From contig CAJLZE010000059.1 of assembly GCA_905210995.1 (NCBI GenBank), positions 1 through 13,747 on the forward strand: a stretch of 13,747 nt of DNA, in the 5' to 3' direction. How positions within the stretch are numbered: position 1 is the first letter of the stretch; each line of letters opens with the position of its first letter. Origin of the DNA: an uncultured Anaerotruncus sp. GTDB lineage: Bacteria; Bacillota; Clostridia; Oscillospirales; CAG-272. This document shows, piece after piece, positions 1-6,406 of the stretch. The notes beneath the pieces were generated by a model. That model saw nothing but the letters and a program-made list of their open reading frames with translations. It was not told the origin of the DNA and did no database searches. The position numbers and the translations under genes are program-made.

Positions 1-647
1 TATGTTACCCGTATTTCAATCCACGCTCCCCGCGAGGGGAGCGACATCTTTTACAAATTCATGATGACACTCATCGGAAATTTCAATCCACGCTCCCCGC
101 GAGGGGAGCGACGTATCGTAATGGCGGATTTTCTTCAAAAATTCCAATTTCAATCCACGCTCCCCGCGAGGGGAGCGACTTGTATTTATTCCCATTTTTT
201 TACTCCCTGCGAAATTTCAATCCACGCTCCCCGCGAGGGGAGCGACGGCTTTGATAGCCGAGACTTTTCCCAAAATTTCATTTCAATCCACGCTCCCCGC
301 GAGGGGAGCGACCAGCAAATTACGGATGTGACCGTAATGGATAATAATTTCAATCCACGCTCCCCGCGAGGGGAGCGACTTATATCAAGTACCATGCCGA
401 CCAATGCGGCACAATTTCAATCCACGCTCCCCGCGAGGGGAGCGACGAGCCACAGGGCGAGTACATTGTTAGTGCCCACGATTTCAATCCACGCTCCCCG
501 CGAGGGGAGCGACGGCAAACATAGTTTTACCGCTGCCGGGGAGCCCATTTCAATCCACGCTCCCCGCGAGGGGAGCGACGCTCATCCTCGGGCGTAGAAA
601 GTTGGTAAATCCTTATTTCAATCCACGCTCCCCGCGAGGGGAGCGAC
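1..647 (-). CRISPR. Type I-C CRISPR array, ten repeats visible, continues past left edge
   Basis: Ten identical 33-bp repeats start at 13, 80, 147, 214, 280, 347, 414, 481, 547 and 615. Nine complete spacers of 33-35 bp lie between them, plus a partial one at 1-12. Read on the minus strand the repeat begins GTCGCTCCCC, forms an 8-bp stem (CGCTCCCC/GGGGAGCG) and ends TGGATTGAAAT. That is the typical I-C repeat, in which Cas5c cuts at the base of the stem and leaves an 11-nt 5' handle. The crRNA strand is therefore minus, the same as the cas operon, and the leader lies on the right (648 onward). The repeat at 615-647 is leader-proximal and spacer 580-614 should be the newest. No repeat is degenerate, so the distal end of the array is probably not in the window. 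An open reading frame across the array is an artefact of repeat periodicity. Confidence 0.99.
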
Positions 648-827
648 AGCAATATTGCACAGATATTCACGATCCGAACGGCAATATTGCAACACGGTTA
701 CCAAACGAGGCTTGTCTTCGGGACGAAAAGCATCGTTTTGAACCGAAAAAAGTCATTTAAACTGCCGGTATTTTTGCGCGAACCTACCGGGCTTTTTATG
801 TTTACTTCGGGTTCGCGCCATGGCAGA
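648..827 (-). promoter_or_regulatory. CRISPR leader between cas2 and the array
   Basis: This is the 180-bp noncoding stretch between the cas2 stop and the first repeat in transcription order. It contains two copies of the palindrome GCAATATTGC (649-658 and 681-690), the first ending 1 bp from the repeat. It also has a perfect 9-bp inverted repeat (776-784 with 810-818) and an overlapping 6-bp one (765-770 with 785-790). I see no clear TTGACA/TATAAT promoter for the array on the minus strand, so array transcription may start from a weak promoter here or read through from cas2. Leaders of this position normally drive array transcription and direct Cas1-Cas2 insertion. Confidence 0.85.
649..690. 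repeat. Pair of GCAATATTGC palindromes at the leader-repeat junction
   Basis: The same 10-bp perfect palindrome (11 bp shared including the next A) occurs at 649-658 and 681-690. The start-to-start distance is 32 bp, about three helical turns. I saw no other copy in the window. Its place next to the integration point suggests a leader-anchoring site for Cas1-Cas2 or an architectural protein, which is inference. Confidence 0.6.
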
Positions 828-1118
828 TCAAAAAATCAGCGTGTCGGTCACATCTACGGAGGGGCGTGCACCGATGTGCTTAACCTTTCCCTCATATGAC
901 GAACCGATTACATAAAAACGCAGGCTGTCCTTTTCCTTGTCTATTATTTTTTCGAGCACAGCCTCAACGGTGCGCAGCTCTGCCGAGTCAAGGTGGCATT
1001 CAAACACGGAATTTTGGACACGTTGTCCGTAGTTTTGGCACTCGCGGGCAACGCGTCTCAGCCGTTTCTGCCCGGCGGCAGTCTCGGTGCTTACATCGTA
1101 CGTTATCACGACAAGCAT
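828..1118 (-). CDS. cas2: CRISPR-associated endonuclease/integrase subunit Cas2
   Basis: The product is a 96-residue protein, the usual Cas2 length, starting MLVVITYDVS with the conserved first-strand Asp (D8) of the ferredoxin-like fold. Cas2 bridges two Cas1 dimers in the spacer-integration complex. The open frame extends upstream by 62 codons, but ATG at 1118 is clearly the start. It follows GGAGG with about 7 nt spacing, lies 4 nt after the cas1 stop, and gives the family length. It is the last gene of the cas5-8-7-4-1-2 operon and is directly followed by the leader and array. Confidence 0.97.
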   Translation of the reverse strand: MLVVITYDVSTETAAGQKRLRRVARECQNYGQRVQNSVFECHLDSAELRTVEAVLEKIIDKEKDSLRFYVIGSSYEGKVKHIGARPSVDVTDTLIF

Positions 1119-1122
1119 GCTG

Positions 1123-2154
1123 TTACCTCCACAGATACGGCGGATACTCGTCCAGATCGCCGCGTATATAACGCGAAAGAAGCTGCGCCTGAATGAACGG
1201 CAGGATGCCCCAAGGGCATTTTTCGCCGAGAAACGGATGAACGACCATGTCCTTTTTGCGCTCCTGCCACGCCCGGAGGAATGCTTTTCGTGCATCGTCG
1301 CCAAGCAGCACGGCGCCGTTTTCCTTTATGGTAAAGTCCGAGATCTTTATCTGACGCAGGTTGATGAGCGACAGCACGAAGCGGTCGCACATGACGCTTC
1401 TGAATTCCTCCATGATATCGAGTGCGAGAGACTTGCGCCCCGGTCTGTCGGTGTGCATAAAGCCCACGAACGGATCAAGCCCTACCGATTGCAGCGCCGA
1501 GGCGCATTCATTGGCAAAGATCGAGTAGCAGAAGGAGAGCATTGCGTTTACCGGATCGCACGGCGGGCGCCGCTCACGGTTCACAAAGCGGAAATCCGCC
1601 TTGTTTTGCAGTATCATAGTGTCAAATACCGAAAAATATCGGCTTGCGTTTACGCCCTCAAGCCCGCGCAGGGTGTCGGTATCCGCGGCGGCATGTATCT
1701 CGGGCAGCGAATCCCGCAGATAGTCGGCTGCGGCGCGTATCGGCTCGCCGTCGGCGGAGAGCGGGTGATCCCGCAGAAAACGGTTCAGCACCGTGCGGGC
1801 ATTTGCCGTTTTGGCGCCTATCATATTGACGGCAACGGGCAGTGATCGCCTCTCATCGTCGGCAATGCGGTATTGCTCGCGGCGCAGGAGCACATTGCCG
1901 CGCTCCTCGCCCTCGGCACGGCAGAGAAAGCGTCCGCCTGCCGAAAAGAAAGCGATCCCCTTGCCGAGCTCGCAGGCATGACGCATGAGCGCGGGGCTTG
2001 CCCCCTGCCAGCCGAACGTTACGATGTTTTCAAGGTTATGCAGAGGAACGCGCCCGATCTCGTCGTCTTTAAGCCGGACGACGACGTTTTCGCCGTCAAG
2101 CGCCAGATATGCGTCCGGCGTTGTGACATACAGCGTGTTCAGCAGCTTTTTCAT
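1123..2154 (-). CDS. cas1: CRISPR-associated integrase Cas1 (type I-C)
   Basis: This is a 343-residue Cas1, normal for subtype I-C. The N-terminal beta domain runs to about residue 85 and is followed by the helical catalytic domain. Metal-binding residues are visible as E166 in LEGVNASRYF, H234 in GFMHTDRPGR, and D246 with E249/E250 in LALDIMEEF. Together with Cas2 it captures prespacers and inserts them at the leader-repeat junction. The start codon overlaps the cas4 stop by 4 nt (ATGA at 2151-2154), which indicates translational coupling. The cas2 ribosome site lies at the very end of this gene and in the 4-nt gap after it. Confidence 0.98.
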   Translation of the reverse strand: MKKLLNTLYVTTPDAYLALDGENVVVRLKDDEIGRVPLHNLENIVTFGWQGASPALMRHACELGKGIAFFSAGGRFLCRAEGEERGNVLLRREQYRIADDERRSLPVAVNMIGAKTANARTVLNRFLRDHPLSADGEPIRAAADYLRDSLPEIHAAADTDTLRGLEGVNASRYFSVFDTMILQNKADFRFVNRERRPPCDPVNAMLSFCYSIFANECASALQSVGLDPFVGFMHTDRPGRKSLALDIMEEFRSVMCDRFVLSLINLRQIKISDFTIKENGAVLLGDDARKAFLRAWQERKKDMVVHPFLGEKCPWGILPFIQAQLLSRYIRGDLDEYPPYLWR

Positions 2155-2825
2155 TCTTCGTCGTTACCGCCTTCCCAGATGTCCCGCACGTATGCCGATG
2201 CCGACCGGCACTTTTGCAGACGCGGCAGGCATATATCGGCAAGCGAGCAGGCACGGCATTTTGCCGTCGGTCTGACCTTTGGTGTATACCCGCGGTCGTA
2301 AAGCGCGCGCATTTCGGTGAGCATACGGCTCACCGCGCCGCGCAGCCCGTCGTCGAGCGCGACCGCCTCGCGGCGTTTTGTCTCCATATAGTAGAGATAG
2401 GCGGTCGGTATAGGCGGACAGCAAAGCATTTCCTCAAGGCAGATCGCCTCGGCACAAAGCTGGAGCCTGTCGGCGTCGATGACCTTCGATCTTCCGCGTT
2501 TATATTCAACGGGTGTCGGCAGCCAAAGCCCCTCACGCCCCACGATCGGAACGCCGCTCGGGTCGGCGCGGAATTCAACAACGTCGCACTTACCTACAAT
2601 GCCGTAACGGTCCGAACGCACCGGCATCGCGCGGCTGACGATAAGCCCGCCGCGCTTTTCGGTGAATTCGGGATCGTCAGCCTTTTCATGGCGCAGGCTG
2701 CCGTCAACCGTCAGGTAGTTGTCATCCCATTGCATTTCGATATGTATCAGCGCCCACTGCCTGCGGCAGAAAGAGAAATGCTGCAATCCCGATATCAGGA
2801 GATCGCCGTCATTTACTCTCTGCAT
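2151..2825 (-). CDS. cas4: Cas4 nuclease, PAM-selecting adaptation factor
   Basis: The 224-residue protein has a RecB-type nuclease core with H46, D81, E107 and K109 (PVEYK) and the QxxxxxE-type helix around Q122. Four cysteines suited to an Fe-S cluster are present: C20 (FCRRQ) and C190, C193, C199 (CRACSLADIC). Cas4 in I-C systems trims prespacers and fixes PAM and orientation during acquisition. The gene overlaps the end of cas7 by 13 nt and the start of cas1 by 4 nt. Only a distant GAGGG is seen upstream of its ATG, so translation probably depends on coupling to cas7. No key residue is missing. Confidence 0.97.
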   Translation of the reverse strand: MQRVNDGDLLISGLQHFSFCRRQWALIHIEMQWDDNYLTVDGSLRHEKADDPEFTEKRGGLIVSRAMPVRSDRYGIVGKCDVVEFRADPSGVPIVGREGLWLPTPVEYKRGRSKVIDADRLQLCAEAICLEEMLCCPPIPTAYLYYMETKRREAVALDDGLRGAVSRMLTEMRALYDRGYTPKVRPTAKCRACSLADICLPRLQKCRSASAYVRDIWEGGNDEE

Positions 2826-3694
2826 GAAATGTGAACGCCCTCGGGGCAGGCAGCCTCGTTCACGGTGACCTCATAGTCATTATAGCTGCGCGCGGTCTCA
2901 ATGCCGTCGCGACGCTTTACCGATACAAGATCGAGCGTGCGGTGCGAAGGAGCGTTGCCGAGCTCGGAATCATGCTTGAATATGATGAGCTTGCGCACAG
3001 CCATTTTGCCTCTTGCCGCCGAGTGGTCGTTTTCAAACATATTGACGATGGCATTCCACAGGAGCTCGAGGTCATCCTCGGTGAAGTGCGTGACGCGGCG
3101 CGCGAGATTTGCCGAAATAAAGCCGTCGGCACGGTAAAGAGCGTATGGAACGATGTGCTTGCGTCCCATTTCGGTGTCTTTTTTCTCATAGTCGGCTTCC
3201 GTTGTGATGGCGACGCGGGTTATGGTGACCTCCTGTCTTACGATAGGATCGACGCTGCGCGCAAATCCGATCTGAACGGGACCGCGCACCTGTCCGCAGT
3301 TGAGCTTATCCTTTACAAAGGTGGTCATCACGGCTCCGAAGGTGCGCACGTCGTAGAAATTGGCGCACATGAAGTCGCGCAGCTTCAGGTCTATTTCGGG
3401 GTCTTTTTTCTCAAGCTTTTTGCCCTCGCCGAGCACTGCCGTGTATGCGCGTTTGTCGGATGTGTTGAGCGGCACGCCGTCCTTGATGTAAATGCCGTAG
3501 CCGGGCGCGTCTTCCATGGTATCCTCGACATAATTGCGGATCTTGCGCTTCAGGCACACGTCGGTAACGAGCCCGAGGCCGGTTTCGGGATCGATGCGCG
3601 GCATGTTGGCGGCATCGGGATCTCCGTTGGGGTTGCCGTTTTCAACGTCGAAAAGGATCGTGAATTCGTATCTGTTTTTAATGATCTCGCTCAT
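2813..3694 (-). CDS. cas7: Cascade backbone subunit Cas7c (Csd2)
   Basis: This is a RAMP-fold backbone protein of 293 residues, the normal Csd2 size. It carries the N-terminal signature FDVENGNPNGDPDA followed by MPRIDPETGLGLVTDVCLKR. Multiple copies polymerise along the crRNA spacer in the I-C Cascade. Two start codons are possible. ATG at 3700 forms an ATGA overlap with the cas8c stop, but it abuts the GGAGGT ribosome site with no spacing. ATG at 3694 has 6 nt spacing and is preferred. The gene is the third of the operon, after cas5c and cas8c. Confidence 0.97.
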   Translation of the reverse strand: MSEIIKNRYEFTILFDVENGNPNGDPDAANMPRIDPETGLGLVTDVCLKRKIRNYVEDTMEDAPGYGIYIKDGVPLNTSDKRAYTAVLGEGKKLEKKDPEIDLKLRDFMCANFYDVRTFGAVMTTFVKDKLNCGQVRGPVQIGFARSVDPIVRQEVTITRVAITTEADYEKKDTEMGRKHIVPYALYRADGFISANLARRVTHFTEDDLELLWNAIVNMFENDHSAARGKMAVRKLIIFKHDSELGNAPSHRTLDLVSVKRRDGIETARSYNDYEVTVNEAACPEGVHISCRE

Positions 3695-3696
3695 GG

Positions 3697-5502
3697 TCAT
3701 ACCTCCGTGTTATCCTTGTTTGTTGATTTATTGTTTTTGGCTTCTTCGATATCTCTGAATTTTTTCTGGGTCTGATGGTAGTAGCCGAGAAGGAAGAGCC
3801 CTTGCTCGGTGTTGTTAAGACGCGCGGGGAAGGGAACGCCGCCCTCGAGCTTGTCCATAAGGGTCGCTATCAGCTTTGCGTCGGCTACGCTGCCGGATTT
3901 GGCAAGGTGATGGTTGGCGGTCTGGAGCATGCTGGGGAACACCAGTGCGGGCGTTGCCGAGGCGGACGTCATATACCGCTCCCTGATGTTTGAGGATTTG
4001 TTTGCGTTATACTGCGCATTTTCCAGTGCGGCAAACAGCCGCCCCAGTACATACGCACGGTTTGTGCTTTCTTCGTTCAGTGCCATTGAAAGAACCTCCT
4101 TATATGATCCACAGTTTGTGTTTTTGATGAGATATGCCTTGATGATCGCGGCTTTGCCGGACGGCACCTCGTGCTCGGCGCGGATGCGTATGAGCACCGA
4201 CTCATACAGCGCTTCGGGATAACGCCAATCGTTGAGTATCGCACCGAGCAGCGCTCCGCCGAGCAGCGGAGAGACCGCCTTGGCGCGTTTTTGCACGTTC
4301 GGCGAAACGGTCTCTCCGCCGAGCAGCGGAGAGACCGCCTTGGCGCGGCTTTGCCGGACGGTCTCGAGCAGGAGCCGGTACGGTGTCAGATATCTGCGCT
4401 GCTTTTCCGATTTGTCTATTTCGAGCCGTCTGTAATGCGCTGCGATGTTGTCGATGAATCTGCCGAAGGTGTCGCGGTAAAAGAAGCGGACCGAAAGTCT
4501 TGCTGCGTTGGGGGAAATACCGAGGATGCAGAACGGTTTACGCAGCGTCGTTTCCGAAAAATCGAGCGGTTCTCCGCGCAGAATGCGTTTCATTGCCGAG
4601 TTCAGCGTTTCATCGTCGTCACTGCCGTACAAAAAATCACCGAAGAAGTCTTCGCACACATCGTCCGCATCAAGCGTCCACCATACGACGGTGGCATCAC
4701 CCACGCGGGTGCGGTGACGGCCCGAAAGCAGATAGTTCAGCGCCGATGTGTAGGCATACATGGCATATCTGCCGACCGGAGCGTTCAGTCCCTGCCCGCC
4801 GTCCTTACCGTAGGATTCAAATGCGGGAGCGTTGAAGCCGACAAGACTTGCGCCGATTGACTGCGCGCCTTCTACGCCCTTGATCTTATCGTGCAGAATG
4901 GCGATCATGTCCTCCCTGCCGGTAACAAGGCACCTGCCGGTTACGGCGTCGTCGCTGCCGTTGCCGTATGCCGCATCCCATGCGGCGGCGATCTCCGGAT
5001 CGTCCATCATATAGCATCCGTCTTCGTCCGCAAAGGTCACGACCGCACCCTTGTCAAGTTCTGCGGCAATATTATCGGGTATCCCGATAGCGGCGATGTT
5101 TGTGGGCTGATGGTTTTCAAAGAACCGCCGCAGCGTTTCGGCGGCAGCCGAGCCGGCATTTTTCAGGATGCGCAGATGCAGCTCACGGGCGGCTTCGAAT
5201 TTCTGCTGTGCCTTGGCATCGGTGAGAGAGGCTCCGAGAAGATATGCCGCCGTGTCGCACAAAAAGTTTGCGCGAATGCCTGCCGTGCGTACAACAGGCG
5301 CAGGTGCAAACAGATTCTGCGGTACCGAGACGGTCTTTTTGCCGCGCACTTCGTCCTTTTTCAGGCTGACGATGTCTGCAATGCTGCCGTCAGGACGCAA
5401 AAGCACCGCGTAACTCACGCGCACAATGCTCCAACCCGGGCGTTTCAGCTCGCCTTTGGCTTCAAGAGCTTCATAATAGGAGACAAGAGAGGGAAGTATC
5501 AT
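3697..5502 (-). CDS. cas8c: Cascade large subunit Cas8c (Csd1)
   Basis: The 601-residue protein begins MILPSLVSYYEALEAKGE, typical of Cas8c/Csd1, which recognises the PAM (TTC in studied I-C systems) and helps open target DNA. I-C has no separate small-subunit gene; in studied systems an internal start in cas8c supplies Cas11c, and I cannot confirm that start here. The start overlaps the cas5c stop by 4 nt (5499-5502) and follows AAGGAGA. Residues 380-416 hold an in-frame tandem duplication: ETV-RQS-RAKAVSPLLGG is followed by ETV-SPNVQK-RAKAVSPLLGG, and then ALLGAIL as in relatives. The frame is intact, so the gene is probably functional. Confidence 0.96.
   Translation of the reverse strand: MILPSLVSYYEALEAKGELKRPGWSIVRVSYAVLLRPDGSIADIVSLKKDEVRGKKTVSVPQNLFAPAPVVRTAGIRANFLCDTAAYLLGASLTDAKAQQKFEAARELHLRILKNAGSAAAETLRRFFENHQPTNIAAIGIPDNIAAELDKGAVVTFADEDGCYMMDDPEIAAAWDAAYGNGSDDAVTGRCLVTGREDMIAILHDKIKGVEGAQSIGASLVGFNAPAFESYGKDGGQGLNAPVGRYAMYAYTSALNYLLSGRHRTRVGDATVVWWTLDADDVCEDFFGDFLYGSDDDETLNSAMKRILRGEPLDFSETTLRKPFCILGISPNAARLSVRFFYRDTFGRFIDNIAAHYRRLEIDKSEKQRRYLTPYRLLLETVRQSRAKAVSPLLGGETVSPNVQKRAKAVSPLLGGALLGAILNDWRYPEALYESVLIRIRAEHEVPSGKAAIIKAYLIKNTNCGSYKEVLSMALNEESTNRAYVLGRLFAALENAQYNANKSSNIRERYMTSASATPALVFPSMLQTANHHLAKSGSVADAKLIATLMDKLEGGVPFPARLNNTEQGLFLLGYYHQTQKKFRDIEEAKNNKSTNKDNTEV
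4254..4347. repeat. In-frame 60-bp tandem duplication with a palindrome inside cas8c
   Basis: A perfect 34-bp direct repeat occurs at 4254-4287 and 4314-4347, exactly 60 bp (20 codons) apart. The copy junction creates a perfect 12-bp inverted repeat (4308-4319 with 4326-4337, 6-nt loop). In protein terms RAKAVSPLLGG occurs at residues 386-396 and 406-416, each preceded by an ETV-containing segment. From memory of the family, the copy followed by ALLGAIL is the ancestral one. Confidence 0.9.
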
Positions 5503-6158
5503 CGCAATATCTCCTTTCCCGCAACGTCCATCACGCCGTCCTTCAGCTCCGCACGGAAAAACATAGGCATGATCTCTTCGCCATCGTAGTCCATGTCATA
5601 AAGCATGATGCCGAGATCACGCGATTCTCCGATAGGCTCCGGCGGGCGGGAATCGGGTGTCAGCAGCTCAAAAGCGGCTGGAAATTCTTTGCAGCCAAGG
5701 AAAGGCTGCATATAACACCTGCCGCGGCGCGCGCGGTTGCAGAAGATCGCGTAGAATTTGTCCGCGTTGTCCTCTGCACCCATTTTTTCGGGGATCACGT
5801 CAAAGTTGGCTTCAATGACGTATGAGACATCCCGCAGCACCGTTGCCGCACGCTGAGCTATTGCGTCGCGGCGGTCGATGAAAACGGGCTTTTCGGATCC
5901 GTTTGCGGCGGCAAACAGATCTGAGGCAAGTATCTTTTTTGATACTTCATTGCGTCGGATGTTGGTGAAACGTATCGGTCTTTCGACTATAATGCGCTTC
6001 ACGCACCACCGAAGCCCCGGATGGTAATAGATGGCGTCAAGTATCCCGCGCGCCGCAGACGGCGTCATAACGTCGTAACTGTAGCGCTCGACCTTCAGTT
6101 CCGGACGGCTGAAGAGGGCATAATCGCCGAATACTCTGAGTCTTATGGGTTCCGGCAT
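5499..6158 (-). CDS. cas5c: Cas5c (Cas5d), crRNA-processing endoribonuclease and Cascade subunit
   Basis: The 219-residue protein starts MPEPIRLRVFGDYALFSRPE and has the Cas5c signature TPSAARGILDAIYYHPGLRW and the later NRARRGRCY and FLGCKEFP motifs. In I-C, Cas5c replaces Cas6: it cuts pre-crRNA at the base of the repeat hairpin and stays bound to the 5' handle. The frame is open for 28 more codons upstream. ATG at 6158 is chosen because it follows a near-perfect GGAGGTGATC ribosome site, while the extension runs through the promoter. Residues 116-118 read EAN; some relatives may carry a histidine hereabouts, so the catalytic set deserves alignment. It is the first gene of the operon. Confidence 0.95.
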   Translation of the reverse strand: MPEPIRLRVFGDYALFSRPELKVERYSYDVMTPSAARGILDAIYYHPGLRWCVKRIIVERPIRFTNIRRNEVSKKILASDLFAAANGSEKPVFIDRRDAIAQRAATVLRDVSYVIEANFDVIPEKMGAEDNADKFYAIFCNRARRGRCYMQPFLGCKEFPAAFELLTPDSRPPEPIGESRDLGIMLYDMDYDGEEIMPMFFRAELKDGVMDVAGKEILR

Positions 6159-6176
6159 CGGATCACCTCCATTTAA

Positions 6177-6204
6177 TTCATTTGTTATTCTATTATAACT
6201 CGAC
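6177..6204 (+). promoter_or_regulatory. Predicted PAM and protospacer of the crRNA-like RNA, over the cas operon -10 box
   Basis: TTC at 6177-6179 (the I-C PAM known from studied systems) is directly followed at 6180 by ATTTGTTATTC and then T-ATTAT. The small RNA encoded at 6285-6406 carries ATTTGTTATTC-A-ATTAT directly after its repeat-like handle. That is an 11-nt perfect seed and 16 matches in the first 17 positions; positions 20 and 21 also match, with little homology after. Cascade bound here would cover the -10 box and start site of the cas operon. Confidence 0.8.
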
Positions 6205-6220
6205 GATTGCGCGTTGTCAA
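6192..6220 (-). promoter_or_regulatory. Consensus promoter of the cas5-8-7-4-1-2 operon
   Basis: On the minus strand a perfect TTGACA (6220-6215) and a perfect TATAAT (6197-6192) are 17 bp apart. Transcription should start near 6185, giving a leader of about 27 nt before the cas5 ATG. So strong a promoter suggests that the operon is held down by a repressor. The crRNA-like target site overlaps this -10 box. Confidence 0.9.
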
Positions 6221-6249
6221 TAACTTTTTTGAAAAAAATCACTTTTCTC

Positions 6250-6278
6250 TTGAAAAAACAACGTAAAGCAATTATAAT
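6250..6278 (+). promoter_or_regulatory. Promoter of the intergenic crRNA-like small RNA
   Basis: TTGAAA at 6250-6255 and a perfect TATAAT at 6273-6278 are separated by 17 bp. Transcription should start near 6285. It is back to back with the cas operon promoter. The 29 bp between the two -35 boxes are very A/T-rich and could act as UP elements for both. Confidence 0.85.
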
Positions 6279-6284
6279 ATAAAC

Positions 6285-6406
6285 GTCTTGCGGCGCTAAC
6301 GTTCTTTTTGATGTCTAACGCCGACAAGTGGGTTGAAATATTTGTTATTCAATTATTGCTGCCCGGTGCAGCGGATGAGATCATCTTCCGCTGCACCTTT
6401 TTTATT
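6285..6406 (+). ncRNA. crRNA-like cas-regulating RNA (CreR-type), antisense to the cas operon direction
   Basis: This is an RNA of about 120 nt with its own promoter and terminator and no credible ORF. The parts in order are as follows. A hairpin has arms CTTG-CGGCG (6287-6295) and CGCCG-A-CAAG (6319-6328). Next comes the 11-nt handle TGGGTTGAAAT (6329-6339), one base different from the array handle TGGATTGAAAT and placed directly at the hairpin base as in a true repeat. Then comes a spacer-like segment from 6340, about 25 nt before the terminator hairpin. The spacer matches the cas5 operon promoter next to a TTC PAM (16 of 17). The known CreR family consists of crRNA-like RNAs that guide Cascade or Cas effectors to autorepress cas promoters. 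Assignment to that class is inference from architecture. The partial match should block transcription without triggering Cas3. Confidence 0.8.
6365..6403 (+). terminator. Rho-independent terminator of the crRNA-like RNA
   Basis: An 11-bp stem, GGTGCAGCGGA (6365-6375) with TCCGCTGCACC (6387-6397), is followed by six T on the plus strand. The opposite side has no T-tract on the minus strand, so it should not stop cas3 transcripts, which may read on toward cas5. The T-rich tail ends at the cas3 stop codon. Confidence 0.9.

Noticed and set aside
61..597. 178-codon open frame across the CRISPR array
   Set aside because: It is produced by repeat periodicity; the translation repeats the same segment and has no ribosome site.
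648..680. Possible extra spacer next to the first repeat
   Set aside because: It is 33 nt long, but the following sequence from 681 has no repeat similarity, so this is leader.
765..800. Terminator on the plus strand in the leader (CCGGTA/TACCGG followed by CTTTTT)
   Set aside because: No plus-strand gene or promoter lies upstream, the stem is 6 bp with a long loop, and the T-run is interrupted.
1119..1304. 62-codon N-terminal extension of cas2
   Set aside because: It overlaps cas1 in another frame, lacks a ribosome site and would exceed the family length.
4171..4860. Long plus-strand open frame opposite cas8c
   Set aside because: It is a GC-skew shadow of cas8c with arginine-rich low-complexity translation. 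The same holds for the frames at 1087-1845, 2831-3775, 4891-5589 and 10236-11309.
6364..6373. CCGGTGCAGC shared between 6364-6373 and 10083-10092
   Set aside because: It is ten bp with no extension and different contexts (terminator stem versus downstream of a terminator), most likely chance.
6285..6406. Degenerate stand-alone CRISPR array or tracrRNA
   Set aside because: Only one repeat-like unit is present, with a rebuilt hairpin and its own promoter and terminator. Type I-C needs no tracrRNA.
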